Shown: positions 17,438 to 26,970, counted from the stretch's first letter. The stretch is DNA of 64,000 nt from an uncultured Chryseobacterium sp. (GCA_913774355.1 CAJYGB010000018.1:1-64000), one strand, 5' to 3'. Notes: generated from the sequence alone by a model not told the origin. Numbers and translations are program-made.

Positions 17438-18126
17438 AAACCATCAACCTTCATAAAAAATACAATGATTTTACTGCACTGCGATCCCTTAACCTTGAAG
17501 TGGGAAAGGGGGAGATCTTTGCACTGCTCGGGCAGAACGGAGCAGGAAAGAGCACGACGATTAATATTCTTTTGGGACTTATTAAAGCCACTTCTGGAGA
17601 TGCATTCATCAATAATATTTCCGTAAAGGACCATCCTCAGGACATAAAAAAGCATCTGGCCTATATTCCCGAAACCGTATTGCTTTACCCCAATCTTACC
17701 GGGATCGAAAACCTGGATTTTTTCTCTCAGATAGCCGGTTTTTCATATACGGAGGAGGAGCTGGCCAACTTTCTGAAGCGGACAGGATTACAGGAAACAG
17801 CTCATCATAAAGCTCTTGGAGGATATTCTAAAGGGATGCGCCAGAAAGTAGGGATTGCCATTGCCCTTGCCAAAAATGCCAAAGTGCTTTTGCTGGATGA
17901 GCCTACCAGCGGACTCGATCCTATCGCTACGGCAGAATTTACCGAAATTGTACGCCAACTGGGCCAGGAAGGGCGTACGGTTTTTATGGCTACCCACGAT
18001 ATTTTCAATGCAGTGAGTGTTGCCACCAATATAGGGATCATGAAGCAGGGCGAACTCGTTCAGTATCTTCCCTCCAAAGATTTCTCAGCATCGGAACTCC
18101 AGGGGCTGTACCTAAAGACGATTTAA
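17431..18126 (+). CDS. ABC transporter ATP-binding protein
   Basis: This 231-residue ATPase has all required motifs: Walker A GQNGAGKST near residue 34, a Q-loop region near 80, signature YSKGMRQKVGIA near 130, Walker B VLLLDEPTSGLDP near 152 and the switch histidine in MATHDIFNA near 188. It resembles NosF/CcmA-type ATPases that pair with ABC-2 permeases. Its ATG lies inside the end of the upstream permease gene. It powers the DUF3526 permease pair. A clear hairpin terminator follows at 18143. Confidence 0.9.
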   Translation: MLKTINLHKKYNDFTALRSLNLEVGKGEIFALLGQNGAGKSTTINILLGLIKATSGDAFINNISVKDHPQDIKKHLAYIPETVLLYPNLTGIENLDFFSQIAGFSYTEEELANFLKRTGLQETAHHKALGGYSKGMRQKVGIAIALAKNAKVLLLDEPTSGLDPIATAEFTEIVRQLGQEGRTVFMATHDIFNAVSVATNIGIMKQGELVQYLPSKDFSASELQGLYLKTI

Positions 18127-18142
18127 AGTAAAGTATATATCG

Positions 18143-18172
18143 AAATCCTGATTCCGTATCAGGATTTTTTGT
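18143..18172 (+). terminator. Terminator of the TonB/DUF3526 operon
   Basis: A ten-base stem AAATCCTGAT/ATCAGGATTT around TCCGT is followed by a T run. It lies 17 bases after the ATPase stop. Confidence 0.85.
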
Positions 18173-18212
18173 TTCATCTTAGGAAATACATGCGGTCCAA
18201 AGATGTTGATAG

Positions 18213-18827
18213 CTATACGGATTTAACCTTTTTACTCACATAAGGATTACTCTTGATATAAAACCGCAACGGCAGAAGCGCATGTTCCTCTGCATAGGCA
18301 ATTCCAATCCGGGGAACAGCAGCAATTTCTTCCGGAGCGTATCGGTTTCCGATATCTTCGATCCAGATTTCATCCCCGGTTACGTCTTTTTTGTTGAATG
18401 CGCCATCGATACCCAGGGCTTTTGTAAGGGAACCCGGACCTGAAGAAACCGCACTATTCCTAACGGGTATTTTTCTTCGCTGCTCTATAATTTCCGGTCC
18501 TGCAAACGGCTCAATGGATCTTATCAAAACACATTTCGGATCATCAATTTCCGAAACAACGATATTCAGCAGGTGATGAATTCCGTAGCAGAGATAAACA
18601 TAGGTAAAACCACCTTCTCCATAGATGATTTCCGTTCTGCCTGTCCTGCGGTTTCCGTAAACGTGCGACCCTTTGTCATCGATCCCGAAATAAACCTCCG
18701 TTTCTGTGATGATTCCTGCGGTAATGTTCCCCTCTTTGTTGGTGTATAAAACTTTACCCAAAAGGTCTTTTGCCAGAAATTCAGCATCGGGATTCCGGTA
18801 ATAGGAAGGTTTCAGTTTTCGGTTCAT
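18213..18827 (-). CDS. DNA-3-methyladenine glycosylase (AAG/MPG family)
   Basis: This 204-residue base-excision repair enzyme cuts 3-methyladenine and other damaged purines from DNA. The AAG family pattern is clear: FLAKDLLGKVL near residue 20, the catalytic-site sequence ITETEVYFGIDDKGSHVYGNR near 45, YVYLCYGIHHLLNIV near 80, and SSGPGSLTKALGI near 135. Length matches bacterial members. The frame extends three codons upstream through a TTG, but I chose the ATG at 18827, which starts MNRKLKPSYY. It is a single gene convergent with the ABC operon. Confidence 0.9.
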   Translation of the reverse strand: MNRKLKPSYYRNPDAEFLAKDLLGKVLYTNKEGNITAGIITETEVYFGIDDKGSHVYGNRRTGRTEIIYGEGGFTYVYLCYGIHHLLNIVVSEIDDPKCVLIRSIEPFAGPEIIEQRRKIPVRNSAVSSGPGSLTKALGIDGAFNKKDVTGDEIWIEDIGNRYAPEEIAAVPRIGIAYAEEHALLPLRFYIKSNPYVSKKVKSV

Positions 18828-18839
18828 TGATTTCAATTA

Positions 18840-19113
18840 AAAGAATTTTTAAAGGTATTAAAAAATTTCTCTATCCGCTTATCGTATTTATCCCATTCGT
18901 AATAAGATAATCCAACGGAAAACATTCCGTAAAACGATGTATTTTTAACTCTGTAAAATATGATAAGGCAGATGTGCAGGAATAATGTATTGTATTATAA
19001 ATGAGGCGTAAAGGTAGGTGGTGAATAATTTTTAGACCTTTTTATTTTTTTACTAAAAAGCATTTGCGTAATTTTATACTCCGTATAATAGAATTCATAT
19101 TAATAACAAGACA
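18840..19113. other. Divergent intergenic region before gnd
   Basis: An AT-rich region lies between two divergent genes and should hold both promoters. A TATAAT-like string occurs near 19083 and a TTTGCG near 19062, but neither gives a convincing flavobacterial promoter. No RNA gene was seen. Confidence 0.3.
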
Positions 19114-20532
19114 ATGGAAAGATATAATTACGGGATGATCGGACTCGGAGTGATGGGAAGGAACCTTCTGTACAACATCGCAGAGAACGGTTTTTCGATT
19201 GCCGGATTCGATCTGGATACAGAAAAAGTACGGGAACTTCACGAAGGAGCAACGCCGGAAATGGATATTAAAGGAATCGGTTCCCTGAAAGATTTCACAG
19301 CAGCACTTGAAACCCCAAGAAAAATCATTTTAATGGTTCCCGCAGGAAAGCCGGTAGATGCCGTCCTTGAAAATATTACACCGCTGCTTAGCGAAGGTGA
19401 TATTGTAATCGATGCGGGCAATTCTTATTTCAGGGATACTGAAAGGCGCATTGCCGATCTGGCTGCCAAAAATCTCCATTTTATGGGAATGGGTGTTTCC
19501 GGAGGTGAAAAAGGAGCGCGAAAGGGTCCCAGCATTATGCCCGGAGGTGATCCTGAAGCTTTTAAACTCCTGAAACCCATGCTGGAAGCAATTGCCGCAA
19601 AAGTTGATGGTGAAGCCTGTACGGCTTATATGGGTAAAAGCTCTGCCGGAAATTATGTGAAAATGGTTCATAATGGTATTGAGTATGCTATCATGCAGCT
19701 CATCAGCGAAGCATATGACCTTCTGAAAAGAGGAGCCGGCCTGAACAATGATGAGCTTTATGAAGTTTTCAGAGACTGGAACAACGGCGAAATGAATTCT
19801 TTCCTGATCGAGATTACCCGTGATATTTTTCAGCAGAAAGACGATTTGGCAGATGGTTATCTGGTAGATCACATCCTGGACAAAGCCGGAGCGAAAGGAA
19901 CCGGAAAATGGACTTCCGAACAGGCTATGGAAATCGGTGTTTCGATCCCGACAATAGATATTGCTGTTACTTCAAGAATTTTATCGGCCTATAAAGAAGA
20001 AAGAATCAAAGCTTCCCAACTGTATACGGAAAAAGAAATTACGGTTCCGGAAAATAAGGAACTGTTCATCAGAGAAGTAGGCGACGCATTGTATCTTGCT
20101 ACCCTGATAAGTTATGCCCAGGGCCTTGCGCTGCTGGTAAAAGCTTCCGAAGAGTACAGCTTTGAAATTCCTTTGAAGGATGTCGTGAAAATCTGGAGAG
20201 GCGGTTGTATTATCCGTTCCGTACTGTTGGAAAAGTTCTATTCTGCCTATACTGAAAATGACAGCTTAAGCAATATTCTGTTGGATGAAGCAATTTCCAG
20301 GATTGTAAAATCAAAAATCAAGGCATTAAGAAGTACGGCTGCTTATGCAGTCTCCAATGGGGTTTCAAGCCTTGGGCTTCAAACCGCTTTAGGATACTTT
20401 GACGCCTATACAACGGAATCTCTTCCGGTAAACCTGATCCAGGCACAGCGTGATTATTTCGGAGCGCACACCTATCAAAGAATCGACCGTGAAGGTATTT
20501 TCCACACCTCGTGGGAAAGTGTAAATAATTAA
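19114..20532 (+). CDS. gnd: 6-phosphogluconate dehydrogenase, decarboxylating
   Basis: This 472-residue enzyme oxidises 6-phosphogluconate to ribulose 5-phosphate and CO2 with NADP, the third step of the oxidative pentose-phosphate route. The Rossmann motif GLGVMGRNL is at residues 7-15. The substrate signature VSGGEKGARKGPSIMPGG is near 128, KMVHNGIEYA near 183 and the C-terminal helix tail ends with HTSWESV. Full length is normal for the long form. It is the first gene of an operon with zwf 15 bases and pgl further downstream, so all three enzymes of the branch are made together. Confidence 0.95.
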   Translation: MERYNYGMIGLGVMGRNLLYNIAENGFSIAGFDLDTEKVRELHEGATPEMDIKGIGSLKDFTAALETPRKIILMVPAGKPVDAVLENITPLLSEGDIVIDAGNSYFRDTERRIADLAAKNLHFMGMGVSGGEKGARKGPSIMPGGDPEAFKLLKPMLEAIAAKVDGEACTAYMGKSSAGNYVKMVHNGIEYAIMQLISEAYDLLKRGAGLNNDELYEVFRDWNNGEMNSFLIEITRDIFQQKDDLADGYLVDHILDKAGAKGTGKWTSEQAMEIGVSIPTIDIAVTSRILSAYKEERIKASQLYTEKEITVPENKELFIREVGDALYLATLISYAQGLALLVKASEEYSFEIPLKDVVKIWRGGCIIRSVLLEKFYSAYTENDSLSNILLDEAISRIVKSKIKALRSTAAYAVSNGVSSLGLQTALGYFDAYTTESLPVNLIQAQRDYFGAHTYQRIDREGIFHTSWESVNN

Positions 20533-20547
20533 ATTCAGGTAATAGAA

Positions 20548-22029
20548 ATGAACGACAATAAAACCTTGCAGCCAACCACCATCATTATTTTCGGTGCTAC
20601 CGGGGACTTGGCAAAAAGAAAACTTTTTCCTGCGTTTTATAATTTATATATCGACGGAAGAATGCCTAAAGGCTTCAATATCGTAGCTCTGGGAAGATCG
20701 GAAAACACCGACGAAAATTTTAAAAGTTATATCAAAGAAAACCTTGAGAACTTTTCAAGAAAAAAAATAACTTCGCAGGATTGGGCGGGTTTCCAGGCAC
20801 ATATTACCTATTTCCAGCACCAGCTGGATCAGGAAGGTTCTTATGAGAAGCTCCAGCAGAAGCTGAACAGTCTTGATGAAATATACGGCATGAGAGGAAA
20901 CAGGCTGTTTTATCTTTCCATTGGCCCGAATTTCGTGGCTACGATTTCGAACCATATTAAAAATTCATCGCTGGCTTCGGATCCTGAGAAAGACCGGATC
21001 ATCATCGAAAAGCCTTTCGGACACAATAAGCAGTCGGCCATAGAACTCAACAGCCTTCTGGCAGAAACTTTTGAAGAAGAGCAGATCTACCGTATCGACC
21101 ACTACCTGGGAAAAGAGACGGTACAGAATATTCTGGCCTTCAGATTCGGGAATTCTATTTTCGAACCGCTGTGGGATTATAAATACATAGAATCGGTACA
21201 GATTACCGTTGCTGAAGAGGTAGGAGTGGAAACCAGAGGAAGCTTTTACGAGCAGACAGGGGCTTTACGGGATATGATCCAGAATCATCTGCTGCAGATC
21301 CTCTGTATGGTGGCAATGGAGCCGCCGGTTTCTCTGGAAGCAGGTGAGATCAGGGACAGGAAGGTAGACGTCCTCAAATCCATTCGCAGAATTTCTCCGG
21401 ATAAAGTAGATCATTATGCCGTAAGAGGACAATACGGAAAAGGTACCGTAAACGGGGTAGAAGTAAAAGGCTACCGCCAGGAAGAAGGTATTGCACCTAA
21501 TTCCAATACGGAAACATTTGCCGCGGTAAAATTTTATCTGGATAATGAGAGGTGGCAGGGCGTTCCGTTTTACGTACGGACCGGTAAAAAGATGAAGGAA
21601 AAACATTCCTATATTACCGTTCAGTTCAAACCGCTGCCGCATTCTACATTTTCGGACAGCGAGCAGCATTTGTCTGCCAACCGTCTGATCATCAATATTC
21701 AGCCGTTAATGGATATCAGGCTGCAGTTTATGGCTAAGAAACCGGGGCTTTCCTTATTGCTGAAGCCTGTGGAAATGATCTTCGATAATTTTGCATGCCA
21801 GGAAGATACGCCGGAAGCTTACGAAACGTTGTTGCTGGATGCGCTGATGGGTGACCTTACATTGTTTATGCGTTCCGACCAGGTAGAAGAGGCGTGGGAT
21901 GTGGTAAAAACCATACAGGAAGCATGGGAAAACAGCAAAGATGTATTTTTCCCGAACTATGAAGCCGGAAGCTGGGGGCCTAAGGACAGCTTTACCCTTG
22001 TTGAAAGACAGGGGCATACCTGGGTATAA
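20548..22029 (+). CDS. zwf: Glucose-6-phosphate 1-dehydrogenase
   Basis: This 493-residue enzyme carries out the first step of the oxidative pentose-phosphate pathway, making 6-phosphogluconolactone and NADPH. The nucleotide-binding motif IIFGATGDLAKRKLFPA is at residues 12-28. The active-site sequence RIDHYLGKE near 182-190 includes the general-base region, with EKPFGH near 153. The C-terminal half shows VPFYVRTGKKM and DALMGDLTLFMR, typical of the family. Length is normal. It sits between gnd and pgl with gaps of 15 and 23 bases. Confidence 0.95.
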   Translation: MNDNKTLQPTTIIIFGATGDLAKRKLFPAFYNLYIDGRMPKGFNIVALGRSENTDENFKSYIKENLENFSRKKITSQDWAGFQAHITYFQHQLDQEGSYEKLQQKLNSLDEIYGMRGNRLFYLSIGPNFVATISNHIKNSSLASDPEKDRIIIEKPFGHNKQSAIELNSLLAETFEEEQIYRIDHYLGKETVQNILAFRFGNSIFEPLWDYKYIESVQITVAEEVGVETRGSFYEQTGALRDMIQNHLLQILCMVAMEPPVSLEAGEIRDRKVDVLKSIRRISPDKVDHYAVRGQYGKGTVNGVEVKGYRQEEGIAPNSNTETFAAVKFYLDNERWQGVPFYVRTGKKMKEKHSYITVQFKPLPHSTFSDSEQHLSANRLIINIQPLMDIRLQFMAKKPGLSLLLKPVEMIFDNFACQEDTPEAYETLLLDALMGDLTLFMRSDQVEEAWDVVKTIQEAWENSKDVFFPNYEAGSWGPKDSFTLVERQGHTWV

Positions 22030-22052
22030 ATAACGATTTAAACAGACAAGAA

Positions 22053-22763
22053 ATGGATATTACCGTATTTAATGATTTAGATACTTTATATAAAAAAGCG
22101 GCGGATACTTTTGTTGAGCTAGCCGCTCAATCAATTGCCGGAAAAGGTTTTTTTACGGTGGCATTAAGCGGAGGATCTTCTCCAAAGGCTATCTTTAGCC
22201 TGCTGGCTACCGAAGAGTATTCGCAGAAAATAGAGTGGGGCAGGGTGTATTTTTTCTGGGTTGACGAACGTTGGGTTCCCCTGGAAGATGAAAAAAGCAA
22301 TGCCAGAATGACCTTTGAAACACTTCTTCATAGGGTTCCCGTAAACGGAGACCAGATTTTTCCGATGTATAAAGATGGGGTAAAACCCGAAGCGTATGCG
22401 ATAGAATACGAGCAACAGATCAGGAAAGTGATTGGAGAAGAAGGTGTATTTGATTTTATTCTTTTGGGAATGGGCGACGACGGTCATACGGCTTCCTTGT
22501 TTCCGGGTGAAAAAATCCTTGAGGAAAAAGAAAAGTGGGTGGATGCCTACTATCTGAAACCTCAGGAAATGTTCAGAATTACCCTTACGGCTCCGATGAT
22601 CAACAAAGCAGAACATATTCTCGTGGTTGCCTTTGGTGAATCCAAAAAGCATGCGCTGCATGAAGTGGTGAATGGAGAATATAATCCGCAGCTTTATCCG
22701 CTACAGCTTATCCGTCCGAAAAAAGGCTTTATGTTTTTCACGGATGAAAAAGCGATGGGATAA
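22053..22763 (+). CDS. pgl: 6-phosphogluconolactonase (DevB type)
   Basis: This 236-residue enzyme hydrolyses 6-phosphogluconolactone, the step between zwf and gnd. The family motifs are FTVALSGGSSPKAIF near residue 33, FFWVDERWVP near 67, and LLGMGDDGHTASLFPG near 137 with the conserved GDDGHTAS loop. It lacks a signal peptide, so it is cytosolic. It is the last gene of the gnd-zwf-pgl operon and is followed by a terminator. It belongs to the DevB/SOL family and not to the seven-bladed YbhE type. Confidence 0.94.
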   Translation: MDITVFNDLDTLYKKAADTFVELAAQSIAGKGFFTVALSGGSSPKAIFSLLATEEYSQKIEWGRVYFFWVDERWVPLEDEKSNARMTFETLLHRVPVNGDQIFPMYKDGVKPEAYAIEYEQQIRKVIGEEGVFDFILLGMGDDGHTASLFPGEKILEEKEKWVDAYYLKPQEMFRITLTAPMINKAEHILVVAFGESKKHALHEVVNGEYNPQLYPLQLIRPKKGFMFFTDEKAMG

Positions 22764-22792
22764 TTAAATTTTAAAAATTAAAGTTAAATGAT

Positions 22793-22827
22793 AACAGCAG
22801 CGTCGGATAGAGGGTGCTGTTTTTTTA
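22793..22827 (+). terminator. Terminator of gnd-zwf-pgl
   Basis: The stem AACAGCA/TGCTGTT with a 15-base loop is followed by seven T residues, 29 bases after pgl. Confidence 0.75.
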
Positions 22828-23176
22828 TGCAGATTCAGGTTACGGTGGAAACTAAAAATGACCTATTTGGAAGTCAAGAACAGTTTTTTGACGGAGACAA
22901 AAAGAAACGTGACATCTATTTAATTAAAAGGATGAAGAATGATATCCGATTAAATATAGAATAAATGGCAAGGTGAGAATCTGTCCCGGAGAGCCGCATT
23001 TTAAGATTGTAGCCTGTATTTAAGATATGAAACGATTAAGCAAAAAAATGAGACAACTCTTTTCCCGTGATTACAAAAAAGAATTGCCTCAAAAAAATAA
23101 CTGTACGTAAAATTTATCCCGGTATCATCCGGAACGTCTATATAAAATAGTATATATGTGAAAAATATATCCTGAT
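22828..23176. other. Intergenic region without a convincing gene
   Basis: A 36-codon plus-strand frame starts at 22827 (MQIQVTVETKND, ending before 22965) but has no homologue I recognise and no clear start signal. No RNA gene or paired repeat was identified. Confidence 0.35.
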
Positions 23177-23773
23177 TTATCTCAGTGGAATAATCTTATT
23201 GAAAACATTCCCGTTTTCTTCAATCCTGATGATGTAATTGGATGAGGTTTTAGGATCAAGATCAAAAGCCATGTTCAGCTCGCCGTTTTCACCATTTTTA
23301 TTGGCTGTATAAAAAAGATTGTTTGAAAAATCATAAACTGAAATATTTACAGAATTTTTTATATCGGTCATGTGAAGTCTCACCATGTTCCCGGAAATAC
23401 TGTATTCAGGTTTATTTACTGAACTTACAGGTGTTTTCTCAACTTCCATTGCATTATTGCTGTTGATGCTTATTCTGTATTTTTCTACCTTTGTCTCAGA
23501 CTCGGCAACCAGGTAATAAGTTCCCGAAGCAAGATCCTCAAGATTGTATGACTTCATCACTGCATTTTCCGTATCAAGTTTCTCAGAAAAGAGCTCGCCT
23601 TCGATATCATTGTATACAAAAAGAGAAACATTTTTTGCGTTGGCAATTTCGAAATTTACCGTTTTTGCCGTAACATTTCCTACCGAAATAGAAAAGTCTC
23701 TGTCTTTACTCATCAAGCTTGCGGAGACCAATAAGAAACCTGCAAGTAAACCGGATTTTAATAGTGTAGTCAT
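23177..23773 (-). CDS. Secreted protein of unknown function, beta-rich
   Basis: This 198-residue protein has an N-terminal signal sequence (LLKSGLLAGFLLVSASLMS). The rest is two repeated beta-sandwich-like stretches: NVSLFVYNDIEGELFSEKLDTE in the first half and VNISVYDFSNNLFYTANKNGENG in the second. Each is followed by a YYLV/YIIRIEENG strand, resembling the secreted beta modules (DUF3244-like) of Bacteroidota. The C-terminus is a variant of a KI-PLR sorting-type strand, but a type IX signal is not clear. It is transcribed divergently from the AraC regulator at 23928. Function unknown. Confidence 0.6.
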   Translation of the reverse strand: MTTLLKSGLLAGFLLVSASLMSKDRDFSISVGNVTAKTVNFEIANAKNVSLFVYNDIEGELFSEKLDTENAVMKSYNLEDLASGTYYLVAESETKVEKYRISINSNNAMEVEKTPVSSVNKPEYSISGNMVRLHMTDIKNSVNISVYDFSNNLFYTANKNGENGELNMAFDLDPKTSSNYIIRIEENGNVFNKIIPLR

Positions 23774-23927
23774 AGATAAGTTTTTGTTTCTAATATTTAT
23801 ACTGCAAATCTACAACAGTTTATAATTGCATTCTACTCCATAATTTTCATATATATGTTCTATTTTAACATTTATTTAATGTTAATTAAATATTAATTGT
23901 TAATTTTGTACAGATAAAAGATAAAAT

Positions 23928-24800
23928 ATGAAACATTCCAGTCCTGCATTTGAAGCGGTAAAGCCTAATATCGGCAGTAGCTTCACCAGTTTAAAGTTTT
24001 TAAGAAATGAGAATCTTAAGTCCCATGTCTGGCATTACCATCCTGAAGTCGAACTTATTTTCGTATGTAAAGGCTCTGGGAAAAGGCAGATCGGAAGCAA
24101 TATCTCATATTTTTCCGATGGTGATCTGGTGCTTATCGGCAGTAACCTTCCCCATTGCGGAATGACCAATGAAAATACCAATAACGATTATGAAATGGTG
24201 CTTCAGTTCAAGCCTGACTTTTTGGGGGAAACCATATGGGAAATTCCAGAGATGCAGAAAATATCAGGACTTTTGGAAAAGTCTAAGGCCGGAATTGTAT
24301 TCGGTGAAAAAGTAAAAAAGGAAATCGGTGAAAAAATTGTGGCGATGCATGAGGCTGTATCATTCAGGAGGCTGATCTGTTTTCTGGATATCCTCGAAGA
24401 GCTTGCCACCACACAGGATTACAGAATACTGAATGCCGGGAAATATTATCTCCAGACTCAGGTGGAGGATAATGAGAGGATCAATATTATCTTTAATTAT
24501 GTGAAAGATCATTTTCGGGAACAGATTACACTGGAAGAAGTGGCTGATCTGGCGAATATGAAGGTTCCTTCTTTCTGCCGTTACTTTAAAAAAATAACCA
24601 ATAAGACATTTACCCATTTCGTTAATGAGTACCGGATTACCCATGCCCTCAAACTCCTGGCAGAACATCCTTTGAGTATTACAGAAGTTTGTTTTGAGTC
24701 GGGTTTCAACAACTTCAGCTACTTTAACAAGACTTTTAAGGAATACATTAAGAAAAGCCCTTCGCAATACAGGAAAGAATTCAATTATTTTATGGAATAG
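23928..24800 (+). CDS. AraC-family transcriptional regulator with cupin sensor
   Basis: This 290-residue regulator has an N-terminal cupin ligand-binding domain (WHYHPEVELIFVCKGSGKRQIG near residue 34 and GDLVLIGSNLPHCG near 66). The C-terminal AraC DNA-binding domain covers about 190-285: ITLEEVADLANMKVPSFCRYFKK as the first helix-turn-helix and LSITEVCFESGFNNFSYFNKTFK as the second. The WHYHPE-type sensor often responds to sugars or small carbon compounds. It lies divergent to the secreted protein gene at 23177 and may control it; the target is not shown. Confidence 0.88.
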   Translation: MKHSSPAFEAVKPNIGSSFTSLKFLRNENLKSHVWHYHPEVELIFVCKGSGKRQIGSNISYFSDGDLVLIGSNLPHCGMTNENTNNDYEMVLQFKPDFLGETIWEIPEMQKISGLLEKSKAGIVFGEKVKKEIGEKIVAMHEAVSFRRLICFLDILEELATTQDYRILNAGKYYLQTQVEDNERINIIFNYVKDHFREQITLEEVADLANMKVPSFCRYFKKITNKTFTHFVNEYRITHALKLLAEHPLSITEVCFESGFNNFSYFNKTFKEYIKKSPSQYRKEFNYFME

Positions 24801-25385
24801 AATAATTGAATTACTGAGGGGATATACTTTGGCCAATAATATGAAGCAGGATAACTTGGTGGGTCACCATTTTCCTGGACTTTGTCGAGTTTTGATTCTG
24901 TCTTTTTCAGAACGCAGCTGCGTTTATTATTAACATCTGTTACGATTTGCCTGACTTTTCATTTCTTCGGTTATATAATTAGGTTTTTTTTGTTATTGAT
25001 CTTAAAGAAAGTCAGGATGATCGGAAGAGTTTGTGGGCTATTTCAAAACTTTTCGAATTAAAATTTATAGCGTATAGCAAAATTTTCAGATATAATTACA
25101 GAAATTTAATATAATATTTTACCGATAAATATAAATTAGTCTAGTGATAAACTATTGATTTTCAATTTACTAAAAAATGTGGTACTTTACCGCTGTATTG
25201 AATATGTATTTTCTCGCATTTTTTCTGTCGCATCTCTTTTTTTGAGTCTATGTATGGCATACATTTGTGGTACAATAAATGTTTGTTTTTCAAACTTTAT
25301 CATTTAAAAATTACTATGTATTAAGATTTGTAATTAAATATTTGATCTTAATAAACCAGATGTGTGAAAATTTTATTATTGTATT
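24801..25385. other. Long intergenic region upstream of the fibre-locus regulator
   Basis: It contains a 14-bp perfect palindrome AACGCAGCTGCGTT at 24911-24924 and a 9-bp inverted repeat CCTGACTTT (24950-24958)/AAAGTCAGG (25008-25016). The last 300 bases are extremely AT-rich. No gene was seen. The promoter of the next gene must lie here. Confidence 0.4.
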
Positions 25386-26216
25386 ATGTACGTCATAACA
25401 GACCAGTTAAGGAACATAGGGTTCAGTGTGACCCGTATCAATGAGTTAATCAAGAGAAATAATTTTAGCAGACAATTCAGCACCCTCGAATTTTATTGTA
25501 TATATATATTTATGGAAGATATGGATGTTGAGGTGGAAAATATCCCCTATTCCATAACATCCGGGCATATTGCCTTTCTGGGTCCTCAGAAACAGATCGT
25601 TTTCAGTGAGGAGGGGGGTGCAAATGTGCTTTGCATTTCATTTTCGTCCTGTTTTTACGAAAGGTCTTCAAAGGACAGCCTTTTCCTGAATTCCCAGCTG
25701 TTTTTCAATTACCATACCGATTTTTTTATAGCACCTTTTACAAATACCGAGCACATGCGGGTCATCTTCATGCAGCATATGGAAACTTTCAGGCTTAAAG
25801 ATGAAAACTTATATGTATCTGCGGCACATAATGCAATTGAGAGGCTCATCCTTGATGCCCTTCTTTATGTTCCGAGCGATGAAATCAGAAAAGATGTAAA
25901 ATTCGATTACCTTCATTATGTAAACCGTTTTAAGATCCTCCTGCAGCGGGATTATAAGAAGGAGAAAAAAGTTGCGCATTACGCCAGCGAACTCAACATA
26001 ACAGCCAGGAGACTTTCGGAGATGACAGAGTACGTGCTGGGAAAGACAGCCAAAAGCATTATAATCGAAAAAGTAATCAGCGAATTTAAAAAGGCTCTGA
26101 ACTTTACGAATTTCACCATTTCGGAGATTTCTTACGATCTGGGTTTCAGTGATGAAGGAAATTTCAGCAATTTTGTGAAAAAACATACCGGAAAAAATCC
26201 ATCTGAGATGAAATAA
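25386..26216 (+). CDS. AraC-type helix-turn-helix regulator, candidate controller of the fibre locus
   Basis: This 276-residue protein has an AraC-type C-terminal domain at about 185-275: VAHYASELNITARRLSEMTEYV as the first helix-turn-helix and FTISEISYDLGFSDEGNFSNFVKKHTGKNPSEM as the second, the best conserved. The N-terminal part looks like a degenerate cupin sensor (MDVEVENIPYSITSGHIAFLGP). It lies 55 bases upstream of the first subunit-like gene and reads the same way, so it may be the local regulator of the chaperone-usher-like genes. Regulation is inferred from position only. Confidence 0.8.
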   Translation: MYVITDQLRNIGFSVTRINELIKRNNFSRQFSTLEFYCIYIFMEDMDVEVENIPYSITSGHIAFLGPQKQIVFSEEGGANVLCISFSSCFYERSSKDSLFLNSQLFFNYHTDFFIAPFTNTEHMRVIFMQHMETFRLKDENLYVSAAHNAIERLILDALLYVPSDEIRKDVKFDYLHYVNRFKILLQRDYKKEKKVAHYASELNITARRLSEMTEYVLGKTAKSIIIEKVISEFKKALNFTNFTISEISYDLGFSDEGNFSNFVKKHTGKNPSEMK

Positions 26217-26271
26217 TTCAGAAAAAAATTGTACATTTACCTAAGTAACCACTCGGTGAAAATAAATTGCT

Positions 26272-26646
26272 ATGGGGGGCAGATTTTTTTTATTAGGTAT
26301 TCTGTTTTGTGCTTTTTTCAGGCTTTCAGGACAAATTGATGGTGTTCATCTTATGATGCGGTTGCATCCGGTACAGATACTTTCTATTGAAAACAGTATC
26401 GAAAGTGGCGGAAAATCCGTGAATGCTGGAGATCAGAGATATATTACTGTTTCTAGTACGACAGGATTTGATGTAAGTGTGCATCGTAGGGTCAGTGAAT
26501 TCGTTCGTACGAATGTTATTAATACTACAAAGGGAGCAGTGCATAAGCATATTGCTGTTGATTACGATAAAAACGTAAATCAGAAAAAAGCTGATAATGC
26601 ATCCCTAAACTCTGCAGATTTAGTCTTAACTCTAATTTCTCAATGA
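26272..26646 (+). CDS. Mini pilin-like subunit (short paralogue of the main subunit)
   Basis: This 124-residue exported protein has a signal sequence (FFLLGILFCAFFRLSGQ). The mature start, GVHLMMRLHPVQILSIEN, matches TVTLNVRLKPIQTLVVNT of the 174-residue subunit 325 bases downstream. The ends also match (DLVLTLISQ against ELTYTIISQ), and YITVSSTTGFDVSV aligns with LTIYSTGGFQVKV. The central part is about 40 residues shorter. It could be a minor subunit, an anchor or terminator subunit, or a decaying copy. A downstream gap of 324 bases separates it from the main locus. Confidence 0.6.
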   Translation: MGGRFFLLGILFCAFFRLSGQIDGVHLMMRLHPVQILSIENSIESGGKSVNAGDQRYITVSSTTGFDVSVHRRVSEFVRTNVINTTKGAVHKHIAVDYDKNVNQKKADNASLNSADLVLTLISQ

Positions 26647-26970
26647 ATTTTCTATGTAAAAACAGGTCATTAATTATGTCCTAAATATAAAAAAAATGTC
26701 ATTTTTCTGTGTTAAATGACCTTGTAAAATTAATTTATTGTTAACATAAATTTAATTTATTTACAATATTTGTAATTTTTATTAATTATGTAATTCTACT
26801 TTTTGTCTTTTTTAAGATTATGCAATAAATTTTCTATTATTTTACCAAAAACCATATTTGCAAATTTTGCGCATTTTTTTACAAATGGGCTTTTTAATGA
26901 TGTATTTAACTTTGTACCCAGAAATTAATTAATCAACCAAATAATAAAAAACATCATTCCCCTCCCCATC
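26647..26970 (+). promoter_or_regulatory. AT-rich leader region of the main subunit gene with a -7 box
   Basis: TAACTTTG at 26907-26914 matches TAnnTTTG exactly. It lies 57 bases before the ATG of the main subunit. A matching TTG at 17-23 bases was not found. The region has no gene and is nearly all A and T. A 57-base leader would be produced. Confidence 0.5.

Noticed and set aside
19330..19872. A 180-codon minus-strand frame
   Set aside because: Fully antisense to gnd, whose identity is certain. No motif or start context of its own.
24911..24924. Perfect 14-bp palindrome AACGCAGCTGCGTT
   Set aside because: Isolated and without T run or neighbouring gene logic. It may be chance.
24950..25016. 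Inverted repeat CCTGACTTT/AAAGTCAGG with a long interior
   Set aside because: Nine bases at about 50 bp distance in AT-rich DNA is weak evidence, and no IS or gene fits between.
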